Positions 32,779-40,725 of a DNA stretch of 64,000 bases are shown here, one piece after another. The stretch is from Pseudomonas sp. GL-B-19 (lineage in GTDB: Bacteria; Pseudomonadota; Gammaproteobacteria; Pseudomonadales; Pseudomonadaceae): contig NZ_JAHBDK010000075.1 of assembly GCF_019956415.1 (NCBI RefSeq), positions 124,001 to 188,000 of the forward strand. Direction: 5' to 3'. A program made the position numbers and the translations under genes. The notes beneath the pieces are model-generated. The model was not told the origin of the DNA and made no database searches. It was given only the letters and a program-made list of their open reading frames with translations. Within the stretch, counting starts at the first letter, position 1. Each line of letters opens with the position of its first letter.

Positions 32779-33648
32779 TTAGGCGGCCAGTTTACGGCGG
32801 TTGTACAAACCACCCAACAAACCGGTGAAGCATCCGATGAGTAACCCGCTGACATGGGCTGCGTTGGCGATTTCACCGAAGCCGATCATCGAGATCAGCC
32901 CGGACAGGCACAGCACCAGCCAAACCAGCATCATCACCAGCACGCCGCGCGGCAGGCGATAAGCCGGGTTCGGCGCCAACAGCTGGAAGATCCAGCAATG
33001 CCCGAGCAGGCCGTACAGCACACCGGACAACCCGCCGAACAAGGTCGGGCCGCTGAAATAATACTGGGCGCAGTTGGAAACGAGGCTGAACAGCAACGTC
33101 AGGCCAATCAGGTTGATGCTGCCCTGGCGCGATTCGATGCGCCGGCCCAGCTCCCAATACCACATGCCGTTCATGGCCAGATGCAGGATGCCGAAGTGGA
33201 TCAGCATCGGCGTCATCAGTCGCCACCACTGCCCCGCCGCCAGGCTGTCAGCCAATGGCACGAAATGGATGTACTCGCCAACCACGCGAAAATCGAGGAA
33301 GGTCAGCCAGCGCATCGTGTCGAGATTCTCGCCCAGCAGCGTCACCGCGCCGACGAGGATGCTCAGCAGCAAAACCAGCGCTGTCGCCTTGGCGTAGCGC
33401 AGCTGCTCGACGAAACCGGGGCGCTGGATGGTTAACACCGCCGGAATGTCCAGCTGCTGATCGGGGTCACCGGCGGGAAAGCGTTCGTACAGCGAAAGCA
33501 CGTCCTGACTGATGTTGGCCGGCACCCAGAGCACCTGTTCTCCCGACTCTTCGCTGACGCGATGCGGCACCTGCATGCGTTGCAGCAGTTTGACGAACCC
33601 GCTCAAATCCACCGCCAGTGGCAGACGCAAAACAGCAACAGCACTCAT
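32779..33648 (-). CDS. Rhomboid-family intramembrane serine protease (GlpG type)
   Basis: A 289-residue protein: an N-terminal cytoplasmic domain (about 1-85) and six membrane segments. The catalytic Ser is S208 in GGLSGVLYGLLG and the His is H265 in ANAAHVSGLL; the HLAMNGMWYWELGRRIE loop after the second helix is the usual rhomboid landmark. It cleaves membrane proteins within or near the bilayer. Its start overlaps the stop of the upstream phosphatase gene (ATGA). Substrates unknown. In this operon it is between yeaC and a metallophosphoesterase. Confidence 0.92.
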   Translation of the reverse strand: MSAVAVLRLPLAVDLSGFVKLLQRMQVPHRVSEESGEQVLWVPANISQDVLSLYERFPAGDPDQQLDIPAVLTIQRPGFVEQLRYAKATALVLLLSILVGAVTLLGENLDTMRWLTFLDFRVVGEYIHFVPLADSLAAGQWWRLMTPMLIHFGILHLAMNGMWYWELGRRIESRQGSINLIGLTLLFSLVSNCAQYYFSGPTLFGGLSGVLYGLLGHCWIFQLLAPNPAYRLPRGVLVMMLVWLVLCLSGLISMIGFGEIANAAHVSGLLIGCFTGLLGGLYNRRKLAA

Positions 33649-34616
33649 TGCAGCACCTCCGGCCGTTCGACATCGACCCAGACAAATTTATTTGGATCAA
33701 GCCGGGTTTCCTGATCCAGCCGATAGGCGACCAGTTTGCCGTAGAGCACGGCGCTGTAATCCAGGCAGGCCAGGTTCGGGCGTATCGGCACCGGTTTGCC
33801 GCTGCGCCAGTAGTGGCCGACGAACAACAGCGGTTCATCGACGCCGTAACGCAGCAAGGTGTTTTTTTCCGTGGACGTCAGGGGCGTCTGCGCCACGGGT
33901 TCGGGCAACGCGTCAGGCTGGAACACGATGTCTCCGTAGGTTTGCGGGTCGTCTTCCCAGAATTTGGTACGGAAGAACGAGCGCACCAGGCCGTCACCGC
34001 TGGTCATGGTCAGCCCATGGGGCAAGCGCATGTCGGTGCCGCGCAGCAGCCGGTCGAACACGGTGCAGGCGAAACTGCCCGGCACGGCCGACGCCTGGAG
34101 GAAATGCTCATCGACGCAGCCGTTGGGGAACAGCCTGCGCAATGGTTCGATCAGGCCCGCATCCCAGCAGGCATGCACCACCCGGAAGCGGCCGGCGTCA
34201 ACGAACAGTGGCAACTCGTAGAACCACTGAAGGAAGTCATGCCAGTCGCCGGGATGGTCTTGGAACTGGGTCAGGGTTTCACCGAGCAATCGGGCATGGC
34301 GCGGCGTGTGTTCCCGGACGAACTGCTTGCCGCTGCCCGGTGGCGCTGGCGTGCTCCAACCCAGTGCGTTGAATTCATGATTGCCCATGATGCACAGCGC
34401 CTGGCCGGCCTCGACCATGTCATGGACGATGTGCAGCGCCTCGCGAATGCGAGGGCCGCGATCAATGATGTCGCCCACAAACACGGCCATCCGCGACGGA
34501 TGCCGCCAGACGCCACGTTGTTTTTGATAACCGAGCCGGTCGAGCAAGTGCTCAAGGGTCAGAGCGCAACCGTGCACGTCACCGATCAGGTCGTAGCTAC
34601 GCGCGGGATCGAGCAT
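33645..34616 (-). CDS. Calcineurin-like metallophosphoesterase
   Basis: A 323-residue cytosolic protein with all metallophosphoesterase motifs: DLIGDVHGCALTLEHLLD near the N-terminus, VFVGDIIDRGPRIREAL, then CIMGNHEFNALGW. This is the PrpE/ApaH-like diadenosine-polyphosphatase or serine/threonine phosphatase group; which substrate it uses cannot be read from sequence. ATG 34616 overlaps the nadK stop (TGATG), and is preferred to 34649. It overlaps the rhomboid gene at its 3' end. Confidence 0.88.
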   Translation of the reverse strand: MLDPARSYDLIGDVHGCALTLEHLLDRLGYQKQRGVWRHPSRMAVFVGDIIDRGPRIREALHIVHDMVEAGQALCIMGNHEFNALGWSTPAPPGSGKQFVREHTPRHARLLGETLTQFQDHPGDWHDFLQWFYELPLFVDAGRFRVVHACWDAGLIEPLRRLFPNGCVDEHFLQASAVPGSFACTVFDRLLRGTDMRLPHGLTMTSGDGLVRSFFRTKFWEDDPQTYGDIVFQPDALPEPVAQTPLTSTEKNTLLRYGVDEPLLFVGHYWRSGKPVPIRPNLACLDYSAVLYGKLVAYRLDQETRLDPNKFVWVDVERPEVLQ

Positions 34617-35506
34617 CAGTCGCCTCCACCACCCAATCGACTGCCCCATCCGAGTTTGGTCCGGCAGACTTCATAGTAGTTGTGGTCAAGCGGATGAATC
34701 AGCCGCAGCTTCTGCGCTTTCTTGCTGATGGTGATGGTGTCGCCGGGGGCGCAGGTGAAGTGGTTCTGCCCGTCACAGGAGACTTGCGGGTAAATCTGCA
34801 TATCTTTGGACACGACGATTTTCAGCTCACTGTTGCCATCGACCACAATCGGCCTGCCCGACAAGGTATGGGGGTACATCGGCACAATCACAATAGCGTC
34901 GAGCTTGGGATGCATGATCGGTCCGCCCGCCGACAGCGCGTAGGCGGTCGAACCGGTGGGCGTCGCAACGATCAGGCCGTCGGCCTTCTGGCTGCAAACG
35001 AACTGGCCGTCGATGTACAGTTCGAATTCGATCATTCGCGTCGATTTGCCGGGATGCAGCACCACGTCATTGAGGGCATCGCCCTGACCGATAGCCTCGG
35101 CGTGACGGCGGACTTCGGCTTGCAGCAGAAAGCGGTTTTCCACCAGGTAGTGGCCGTCGAGCACTTCGGCGACCTTGACTTCCAGCTCGTCAGGACGAAT
35201 ATCGGTCAGGAAACCGAGGCTGCCACGGTTGATGCCGAGCACCGGAATATTGTGCTTGGCCAGCGCCCGGGCGGCGCCGAGCAGGCTGCCGTCACCGCCG
35301 ACCACAATCACCATGTCACACACTTCGCCGAGCATCTTGCGTGACGAGGTTTGCAGGCCGTGACCGGGAAGGACTTCGGCGATGGTGTCTTCGAGGATCA
35401 CGTGCAAGTGACGATCGAGCAGAAACCGTTTCAGTCGGCGGACGGTATCCAGCACCTGAGAACTGCCCAGGCGACCGATGATGCCGATATTACGAAATTG
35501 CTCCAT
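34616..35506 (-). CDS. nadK: NAD kinase
   Basis: A 296-residue cytosolic enzyme phosphorylating NAD to NADP. The ATP-NAD kinase signature GGDGSLLGAAR is at residues 70-80, followed by NRGSLGFLTDI and the NAD-site region ADGLIVATPTGSTAYALSAG. AGGA stands before ATG 35506. Length is standard for proteobacterial NadK. It is first in the compact nadK-phosphatase-rhomboid-yeaC-DUF2797-pepN direction and divergent from the DUF1853 gene, with about 110 bases between them for both promoters. Confidence 0.95.
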   Translation of the reverse strand: MEQFRNIGIIGRLGSSQVLDTVRRLKRFLLDRHLHVILEDTIAEVLPGHGLQTSSRKMLGEVCDMVIVVGGDGSLLGAARALAKHNIPVLGINRGSLGFLTDIRPDELEVKVAEVLDGHYLVENRFLLQAEVRRHAEAIGQGDALNDVVLHPGKSTRMIEFELYIDGQFVCSQKADGLIVATPTGSTAYALSAGGPIMHPKLDAIVIVPMYPHTLSGRPIVVDGNSELKIVVSKDMQIYPQVSCDGQNHFTCAPGDTITISKKAQKLRLIHPLDHNYYEVCRTKLGWGSRLGGGGD

Positions 35507-35614
35507 GGGGTTCCTGCGAGGACGGCGAAAAAGACGATTATGGGCGAAAGCGCGGGATAGACAAAATCCTTTCAGCCACAAGGGTGTACTCATGTTTAGG
35601 GCTATGCTCGCAAG

Positions 35615-36565
35615 ATGATCCTATTTCCCGATTTGCTCTCGTTGCCCCATCAGTTGCGCCACCCCGAAGTGCGCGACCTGGCTTGGGTCATCCTCGCGCC
35701 GCCGATGCTCATCGATACACCGTGGCCGCAACGCCATCCCCTGACCGGCAGCGAATGGGTGCAAGAGCCTGAGCGCCTGGAGCGCTGGCTGCGGCAACTG
35801 GACCGTGACAGCTACGACTTGCTGCACTGGCTGTCCCAGGCCCGAACCCGGCGTCTGGGCCTGTATTACGAGCGCCTGTGGCAGTACGCGGTGCGTCACG
35901 CGCCGGGGATCGAGCTGATTGCCGCCAACCTGCCGATCCGCCGTGAAGGCCACACACTGGGCGAACTGGACATGCTGCTGCGTGACCGCGACGGCGTGCA
36001 GCACCTGGAACTGGCGATCAAGCTCTATCTCGGGCCGCAAAATGGCGACGGGCATGACACCGCTCAGTGGCTCGGCCCCGGTTGTCATGATCGGCTGGAC
36101 CGCAAACTGGCACACCTGGCTCTGCATCAACTGCCCATTTCTGCCCGCGGCGAAAGTCGCGAAGTGCTGGCGGCCCTGGATATTCAGCAGTTCAGTGCAC
36201 ACTTGTGGCTCGGCGGTTACCTGCTGTATCCGTGGCCGGGACGCGCCGCGCCACCCGGCGGTGCGCATCCGCAGCATTTGCGCGGTAGCTGGCTGCATCA
36301 GAAAGACTGGGCGGACTTTGTCGTGCAGCGCCCCTTCGGTCGCTGGCAACCCCTGCCCCGCCATGCCTGGCTGGCACCGGCGCATTATCCTGCGGAGCAC
36401 ACCTGGAGCCCGGAACAGTTGAATGCCTGGCTGAACGACCTCGAACCCCAGGCCCCGGCGCAGTTGATGGTTCGCCTGATCGAAAATACCGATGGGGAAT
36501 GGGAGGAAGCGGAACGGTTGTTTCTGGTGGCGGATCTTTGGCCGAATGTGCCGGGTAGTGGTTGA
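35615..36565 (+). CDS. DUF1853 family protein
   Basis: A 316-residue soluble protein matching DUF1853 (RLGLYYERLWQYAVRHAPGI, then LGELDMLLRDRDGVQHLELA). The GELD at about 116-119 and the LELAIK at 131-136 sit on two adjacent predicted strands, a pattern reminiscent of the PD-(D/E)XK nuclease core, although the acidic residue is not in the canonical E-x-K spacing. There is no signal peptide. Divergent from nadK. No experimentally known function that I can recall. Confidence 0.85.
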   Translation: MILFPDLLSLPHQLRHPEVRDLAWVILAPPMLIDTPWPQRHPLTGSEWVQEPERLERWLRQLDRDSYDLLHWLSQARTRRLGLYYERLWQYAVRHAPGIELIAANLPIRREGHTLGELDMLLRDRDGVQHLELAIKLYLGPQNGDGHDTAQWLGPGCHDRLDRKLAHLALHQLPISARGESREVLAALDIQQFSAHLWLGGYLLYPWPGRAAPPGGAHPQHLRGSWLHQKDWADFVVQRPFGRWQPLPRHAWLAPAHYPAEHTWSPEQLNAWLNDLEPQAPAQLMVRLIENTDGEWEEAERLFLVADLWPNVPGSG

Positions 36566-36590
36566 GATTTGTGGTGGCTGGGCCGGCCCT

Positions 36591-36665
36591 ATCGCGAGCA
36601 GGCTCACTCCTACATTTGATCTCCTTATGGCGCAGATCCAGTGTAGGAGTGAGCCTGCTCGCGAT
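36591..36665. repeat. REPIN
   Basis: ATCGCGAGCAGGCTCACTCC and its inverted copy GGAGTGAGCCTGCTCGCGAT flank a short 30-base centre. It lies between the convergent DUF1853 and ArsB genes. Confidence 0.9.
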
Positions 36666-36679
36666 GAAGCCGACTCGGT

Positions 36680-37963
36680 CTAGAGAGATAACCGCACAGC
36701 CAAAGCCGCCAACGTCACCAACAATACCGGCACCGTCAACACCACCCCGACCTTGAAGTAATACCCCCACCCAATCCGGATGCTCTTGCGTTCCAGCACA
36801 TGCAGCCACAACAACGTCGCCAGACTGCCAATCGGCGTGATTTTCGGCCCAAGATCGCTACCGATGACGTTGGCATAAATCATCGCCTCCTTCACCACAC
36901 CATTGGCCTGACTGGCATCGATCGACAGCAAACCGATCAGCACCGTCGGCAAATTGTTCATCATCGAAGACAGAATCGCCGTCAGCACCCCCGTGCCCAT
37001 GGCCGCGCCCCACACGCCGTAATGTGCAAACCCGTCCAGCCAACCCGCCAGATACCCAGTCAACCCGGCATTGCGCAGGCCATACACCACCAGGTACATA
37101 CCCAGCGAAAAAATCACGATCTGCCACGGCGCTTCTTTCATCACCTTGCGCGTTGAAATCTTGTGGCCCCGGGCGGCGATCCCCAACAGCAACGCGGCGC
37201 ACACCGCAGAAATGGCGCTGATCGGAATACCCAGCGGCTCCAGGGCAAAACAACCCACGAGCAGGATCACCAACACTACCCAACCAGCAAAAAACGTCGC
37301 CTTGTCATGTATCGCAGTCGCCGGCAGCTCCAATTGCTCGGGGTCGTAAGCCTTGGGAATGTCGCGACGGAAGAACCACATCAACACCGCCAGTGTTGCC
37401 GCGACGCTCACCAGGTTGACCGGGACCATGACCGCCGCATAGCGGTTGAACGTGATATGAAAGAAGTCGGCGGAAACAATGTTCACCAGGTTCGACACCA
37501 CCAGCGGCAGGCTTGCAGTGTCGGCGATGAAACCGGCGCCCATCACGAACGCCAGCGTGGCTGCCGGGGAGAATCGCAGTGCCAGCAGCATTGAAATAAC
37601 GATGGGAGTCAGAATCAGCGCCGCTCCGTCATTGGCGAACAATGCCGAGACCAACGCCCCCAGCAGCACCATATAAGCAAACAGCTTACGCCCGCTGCCC
37701 CGCCCCCAACGCGCCACATGCAAGGCGGCCCAGGCAAAGAAGCCCGCCTCGTCCAGCAACAGACTGATGATGATCAGCGCCACGAACGTGCCGGTGGCGT
37801 TCCAGATGATCTGCCATACGATCGGGATGTCGCTCAACTGCACCACACCGAAAATCAGCGCCAGCACAGCGCCGAACACCGCACTCCAACCGACGCCCAG
37901 GCCTTTGGGTTGCCAGATCACCAGCGTGATGGTCAGCAGGAAAATGAGTGAAGCGATGAGCAT
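36680..37963 (-). CDS. arsB: ArsB/NhaD-type membrane transporter (arsenite efflux-like)
   Basis: A 427-residue protein with about 11-12 membrane segments. It contains DGAALILTPIVISMLLALRF, GFIADTASLPLVVSNLVNIV and VIGSDLGPKITPIGSLATLL, all typical of the ArsB arsenite permease. Length equals that of classic ArsB. The start ATG 37963 follows a weak AAGG; the frame extends upstream without a plausible start. Unlike a classic ars operon there is no arsR or arsC beside it, only an FMN reductase gene upstream on the same strand. ArsB could act alone, or the gene could be a remnant of a dismantled operon. Confidence 0.85.
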   Translation of the reverse strand: MLIASLIFLLTITLVIWQPKGLGVGWSAVFGAVLALIFGVVQLSDIPIVWQIIWNATGTFVALIIISLLLDEAGFFAWAALHVARWGRGSGRKLFAYMVLLGALVSALFANDGAALILTPIVISMLLALRFSPAATLAFVMGAGFIADTASLPLVVSNLVNIVSADFFHITFNRYAAVMVPVNLVSVAATLAVLMWFFRRDIPKAYDPEQLELPATAIHDKATFFAGWVVLVILLVGCFALEPLGIPISAISAVCAALLLGIAARGHKISTRKVMKEAPWQIVIFSLGMYLVVYGLRNAGLTGYLAGWLDGFAHYGVWGAAMGTGVLTAILSSMMNNLPTVLIGLLSIDASQANGVVKEAMIYANVIGSDLGPKITPIGSLATLLWLHVLERKSIRIGWGYYFKVGVVLTVPVLLVTLAALAVRLSL

Positions 37964-38053
37964 GCAAAACAACCTTGAGCGAAAAACAAACCGCGATTCA
38001 GCCGCAATGCACGAGCGGAGTAAAGCGCAAACGTGTTGCACACCCCATTATCC

Positions 38054-38144
38054 CTGTGGGAGCGAGCCTGCTCGCGAAAGCGGTATGTCAGTTGGCATTG
38101 ATTTGACTGATACACCGCTTTCGCGAGCAAGCTCGCTCCCACAG
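38054..38144. repeat. REPIN
   Basis: CTGTGGGAGCGAGCCTGCTC and GAGCAAGCTCGCTCCCACAG flank an inner inverted pair GCGAAAGCGG/CCGCTTTCGC. It lies between the arsB and FMN-reductase genes. Confidence 0.9.
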
Positions 38145-38151
38145 GGGGGGG

Positions 38152-38712
38152 TCAGGCCTTTTTGTGTTGTTCGACCCATTGGCCGTAGGCGTTGATGAAT
38201 TTCTGCAAGAACGGTTTGACCGACTCTGAGGGTTTTCCTGACTCGTCGAACGCTGAACCGGCACCACTGAGGTAGGCTTCCGGCTGCTGCATGCACGGCA
38301 CATCCAGAAATACCATGGACTGACGCAAGTGATGGTTGGCGCCAAACCCGCCGACAGCACCCGGCGAAGCACTGATGATTGCGCCCGGTTTGCCGCTCCA
38401 TGCGCTCTGGCCATACGGCCGCGATCCCACGTCGATGGCATTCTTCATAGGCGCCGGCACCGAACGGTTGTATTCCGGGGTGACGAACAGCACTGCGTCG
38501 GATGAACGTACTTGTTGTCGGAAAGTGCTGTAGGCTGCCGGCGGTGAAGCGCCATCGATGTCTTCGTTGTAGAGTGGCAAGTCACCAATTTCGACGATTT
38601 GAAGTTTGAGATTCGCGGGAGCAAGGTCGGCCAGCGCCAGTGCCACCTTGCGATTGATCGATGCCTTTCTCAAGCTGCCGACTATTACGGCGATCGTATA
38701 GACGTTGCTCAT
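38152..38712 (-). CDS. NAD(P)H-dependent FMN reductase (chromate/quinone-reductase-like)
   Basis: A 186-residue flavodoxin-like enzyme. The FMN phosphate loop is GSLRKASINRKVA near residue 12, and the family motif TPEYNRSVPAPMKNAIDVGS follows. It belongs to the NADPH-dependent FMN reductase family that includes ChrR/YieF and ArsH relatives; it lacks the long N-terminal part of ArsH. It transfers electrons from NAD(P)H to quinones or metal ions in the cytosol. Same strand as arsB, 188 bases upstream with a REPIN between them, so a link is possible but unproven. Confidence 0.87.
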   Translation of the reverse strand: MSNVYTIAVIVGSLRKASINRKVALALADLAPANLKLQIVEIGDLPLYNEDIDGASPPAAYSTFRQQVRSSDAVLFVTPEYNRSVPAPMKNAIDVGSRPYGQSAWSGKPGAIISASPGAVGGFGANHHLRQSMVFLDVPCMQQPEAYLSGAGSAFDESGKPSESVKPFLQKFINAYGQWVEQHKKA

Positions 38713-38888
38713 GGAAGATGTCTCGACTGTCCGATGGAAGAGCTTGTAGTTATAGATGACGAATCACCCAGCGGGCTGTTGAATTTCACTGCCCCTGACT
38801 ATTTTTTTCTTGCAGGAAAACTTACTTCGCCCAAGCACGGTCTACAGAACCGAAATTTGAGTGATTTATCTCCAGAGGTTCTAAACAG

Positions 38889-39149
38889 ATGGCAGCAGTA
38901 CTTGTCGGTCAGTTCCACGCAAGAGATGCGGAAGGCCGCGTTTATTCCGTGCATGAGTTCCAGGAATCCATCCCGTCGGCAGACGGTTTCGGCAGCACGG
39001 AGCCTGTCACCACCTACAAACTGGCCATTGGCGACCGTATCAAGAAACTGGATGACAACCAGTTTCTGCTGGTTCAATCGGAAGTGACCATCGTGCGCGA
39101 ACCCGACACGTTTGTCGGCAGCGTGCCAGTAGCCACCATCGCGTCATAA
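38889..39149 (+). CDS. Small conserved protein of unknown function
   Basis: An 86-residue soluble protein opening MAAVLVGQFHARDAEGRVYS, with beta-rich segments TYKLAIGDRIKKLDDNQFLL. There is no signal peptide. GAGG lies about 10 bases before ATG 38889. It is separated by about 90 bases from the LysR gene on the same strand. I recall close relatives in many pseudomonads but no function. Confidence 0.7.
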   Translation: MAAVLVGQFHARDAEGRVYSVHEFQESIPSADGFGSTEPVTTYKLAIGDRIKKLDDNQFLLVQSEVTIVREPDTFVGSVPVATIAS

Positions 39150-39237
39150 CCCCGCGTTATGAGCACAAGTCATGGGCGCGCACTTGAGTTAGGATTCAGT
39201 CACTGATTCCCTCACCTGCCGAACATGGACTTCACGC

Positions 39238-40131
39238 ATGCGTTTACGCCACATCGAAGTGATCCACGCGCTTGTGCAGACCGGTCACCTGGGCACCGCT
39301 GCCGAATGGCTGCAGTTGCCGGTGGCCGAGGTTGAAGGCATTTTGCGCGAGGCCGAGGGTCAGTTGGGTTTCATGCTGTTTTCCAGCGTGCGCGGACGCT
39401 TGCAGGCGACCCGCGAAGCGCGGGAGCTACAGGTCGAAATCGCCCACGTCTACGAAGCGCTTGAACCCGTTCAGCGCCTGGCTGCCAGCCTCAAGCAATA
39501 CCAGGCACCGCCCCTGCGCATCATCTGCACCCCGCCGTTGGCCCAACAACTGTTGCCTCAGAGCATCGCCGTCCTGCGCCGACGCCTGCCCGATGCACCT
39601 TGCAGCCTGCTGAGCCAGCCGACCCGCGAGATCATCAAAACCCTGTTGTTGCGCGAAAGCGATCTGGGGTTGAGCCTGCAGGATCCCGACCACGCCGACA
39701 TCCATTGCCAGATGATTGCCCAAGGCAAGCTCCAGCTCTTGGCGCCCCATGGCTGGCTGCAGCCCAAGCAGAAATACATTTCGTTGCAGGATCTGGCGGG
39801 CCAGTCGATGGTCGGCCTGGAAGGCCACGACCCGCTGAGCCCGGCACTCGAGAACAAATTGCAGGCCTTGCGCCCGGCCCCGCTCGTGCATATCCGGGTG
39901 CAGACGCATCAAATGATGCGCAGCATGGTCGAGGCCGGTGAAGGCCTGGCGATTGTCGACCCGTTTACCGCCCTTGGCGCCAAATCCAGCGGACTGGATG
40001 TTTGCCCGCTGGCGCCGGCAGTGCCGGTCAGCCTCTACGCCCTGACCCTGAAAAACGGCGAACCATCCGCCGCCGTTCAGACACTGCTGGACATCATTAC
40101 GGAACAAGCCGCGGCGATGCTCGCGAACTGA
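39238..40131 (+). CDS. LysR-family transcriptional regulator with divergent HTH
   Basis: A 297-residue protein with LysR architecture: an N-terminal winged helix of about 60 residues (MRLRHIEVIHALVQTGHLGT, AAEWLQLPVAEVEGILREAE) and a periplasmic-binding-protein-like effector domain starting near PPLRIICTPPLAQQLLPQSI. The recognition helix lacks the usual SQPAVSRQI pattern and reads LPVAEVEGILREAE, so its DNA target may be unusual. No divergent gene stands next to it, so its targets are not evident. Its last 35 bases overlap the 3' end of the GNAT gene on the other strand. Confidence 0.85.
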   Translation: MRLRHIEVIHALVQTGHLGTAAEWLQLPVAEVEGILREAEGQLGFMLFSSVRGRLQATREARELQVEIAHVYEALEPVQRLAASLKQYQAPPLRIICTPPLAQQLLPQSIAVLRRRLPDAPCSLLSQPTREIIKTLLLRESDLGLSLQDPDHADIHCQMIAQGKLQLLAPHGWLQPKQKYISLQDLAGQSMVGLEGHDPLSPALENKLQALRPAPLVHIRVQTHQMMRSMVEAGEGLAIVDPFTALGAKSSGLDVCPLAPAVPVSLYALTLKNGEPSAAVQTLLDIITEQAAAMLAN

Positions 40132-40711
40132 GCGGGTTTTCCGGCGAGTTATAGAACAAGCGATACCAAAACAGCGCCACTTCGGCGGTGTTCGGATCGA
40201 TCCCGCGATAGCGTAGATGATCGATCCCGCCAATCACATAACCACACCGCTCATAAAGCCGACAGGCGCCCAGGTTGTTGTTCTGGGTTTCGAGCATGAT
40301 GCCCGGCAGTTTTTTCTTGCGACTCCAGAACTGAGCCACGTCCAGCAGCGCTTTGGCCACGCCATGGTGCCGCGCCGGGGCATGCACCGCCAGCTCGTCG
40401 ATATGGGCAAAGCCGTTCCAGTTGGTGCTGACCACTAGATGGCCGACGGGCTCATCATCGAGATAGGCCATGAAAATCGCACTGTCGGCGGCGTCGCGAA
40501 AACTGCTGAACTCTTCAGGGTCGATGCCGTAACACTTTCGATAAGGGGTGATCGGCGTGATCGGCCACTGCTCGACCGGTTTGCCCATTTCGGCAGCGCC
40601 ATAGGCGGCGACTTCAAAGCTGAAATCACTGCCCCAGATATAGGCCGCGAAGCCGTCATCGGCGACACGCACCGAAAGGCCGGGGTACTTCGGATTAATG
40701 ACAGGTTGCAT
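40097..40711 (-). CDS. GNAT N-acetyltransferase (streptothricin-acetyltransferase-like)
   Basis: A protein of about 204 residues with a GNAT core: IDELAVHAPARHHGVAKALL (acetyl-CoA loop QxxGxG-like, here RHHGVA), then GIMLETQNNNLGACRLYERC, typical of the Sat/STAT group that acetylates the beta-lysine amine of streptothricin. Start ATG 40711 is chosen by similarity; ATG 40729 overlaps the ldcA stop (ATGA) and is an alternative that would couple translation. It sits directly after lysine decarboxylase, so a lysine- or diamine-like substrate is plausible. This need not be an antibiotic-resistance gene. Confidence 0.8.
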   Translation of the reverse strand: MQPVINPKYPGLSVRVADDGFAAYIWGSDFSFEVAAYGAAEMGKPVEQWPITPITPYRKCYGIDPEEFSSFRDAADSAIFMAYLDDEPVGHLVVSTNWNGFAHIDELAVHAPARHHGVAKALLDVAQFWSRKKKLPGIMLETQNNNLGACRLYERCGYVIGGIDHLRYRGIDPNTAEVALFWYRLFYNSPENPLSSRASPRLVP

Positions 40712-40725
40712 ACTGGGAAAGGTCC

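Noticed and set aside
36680..38712. Complete arsenic resistance operon
   Set aside because: Only the transporter is recognisable; no regulator or arsenate reductase is present, and the flavin enzyme lacks the ArsH N-terminal part.
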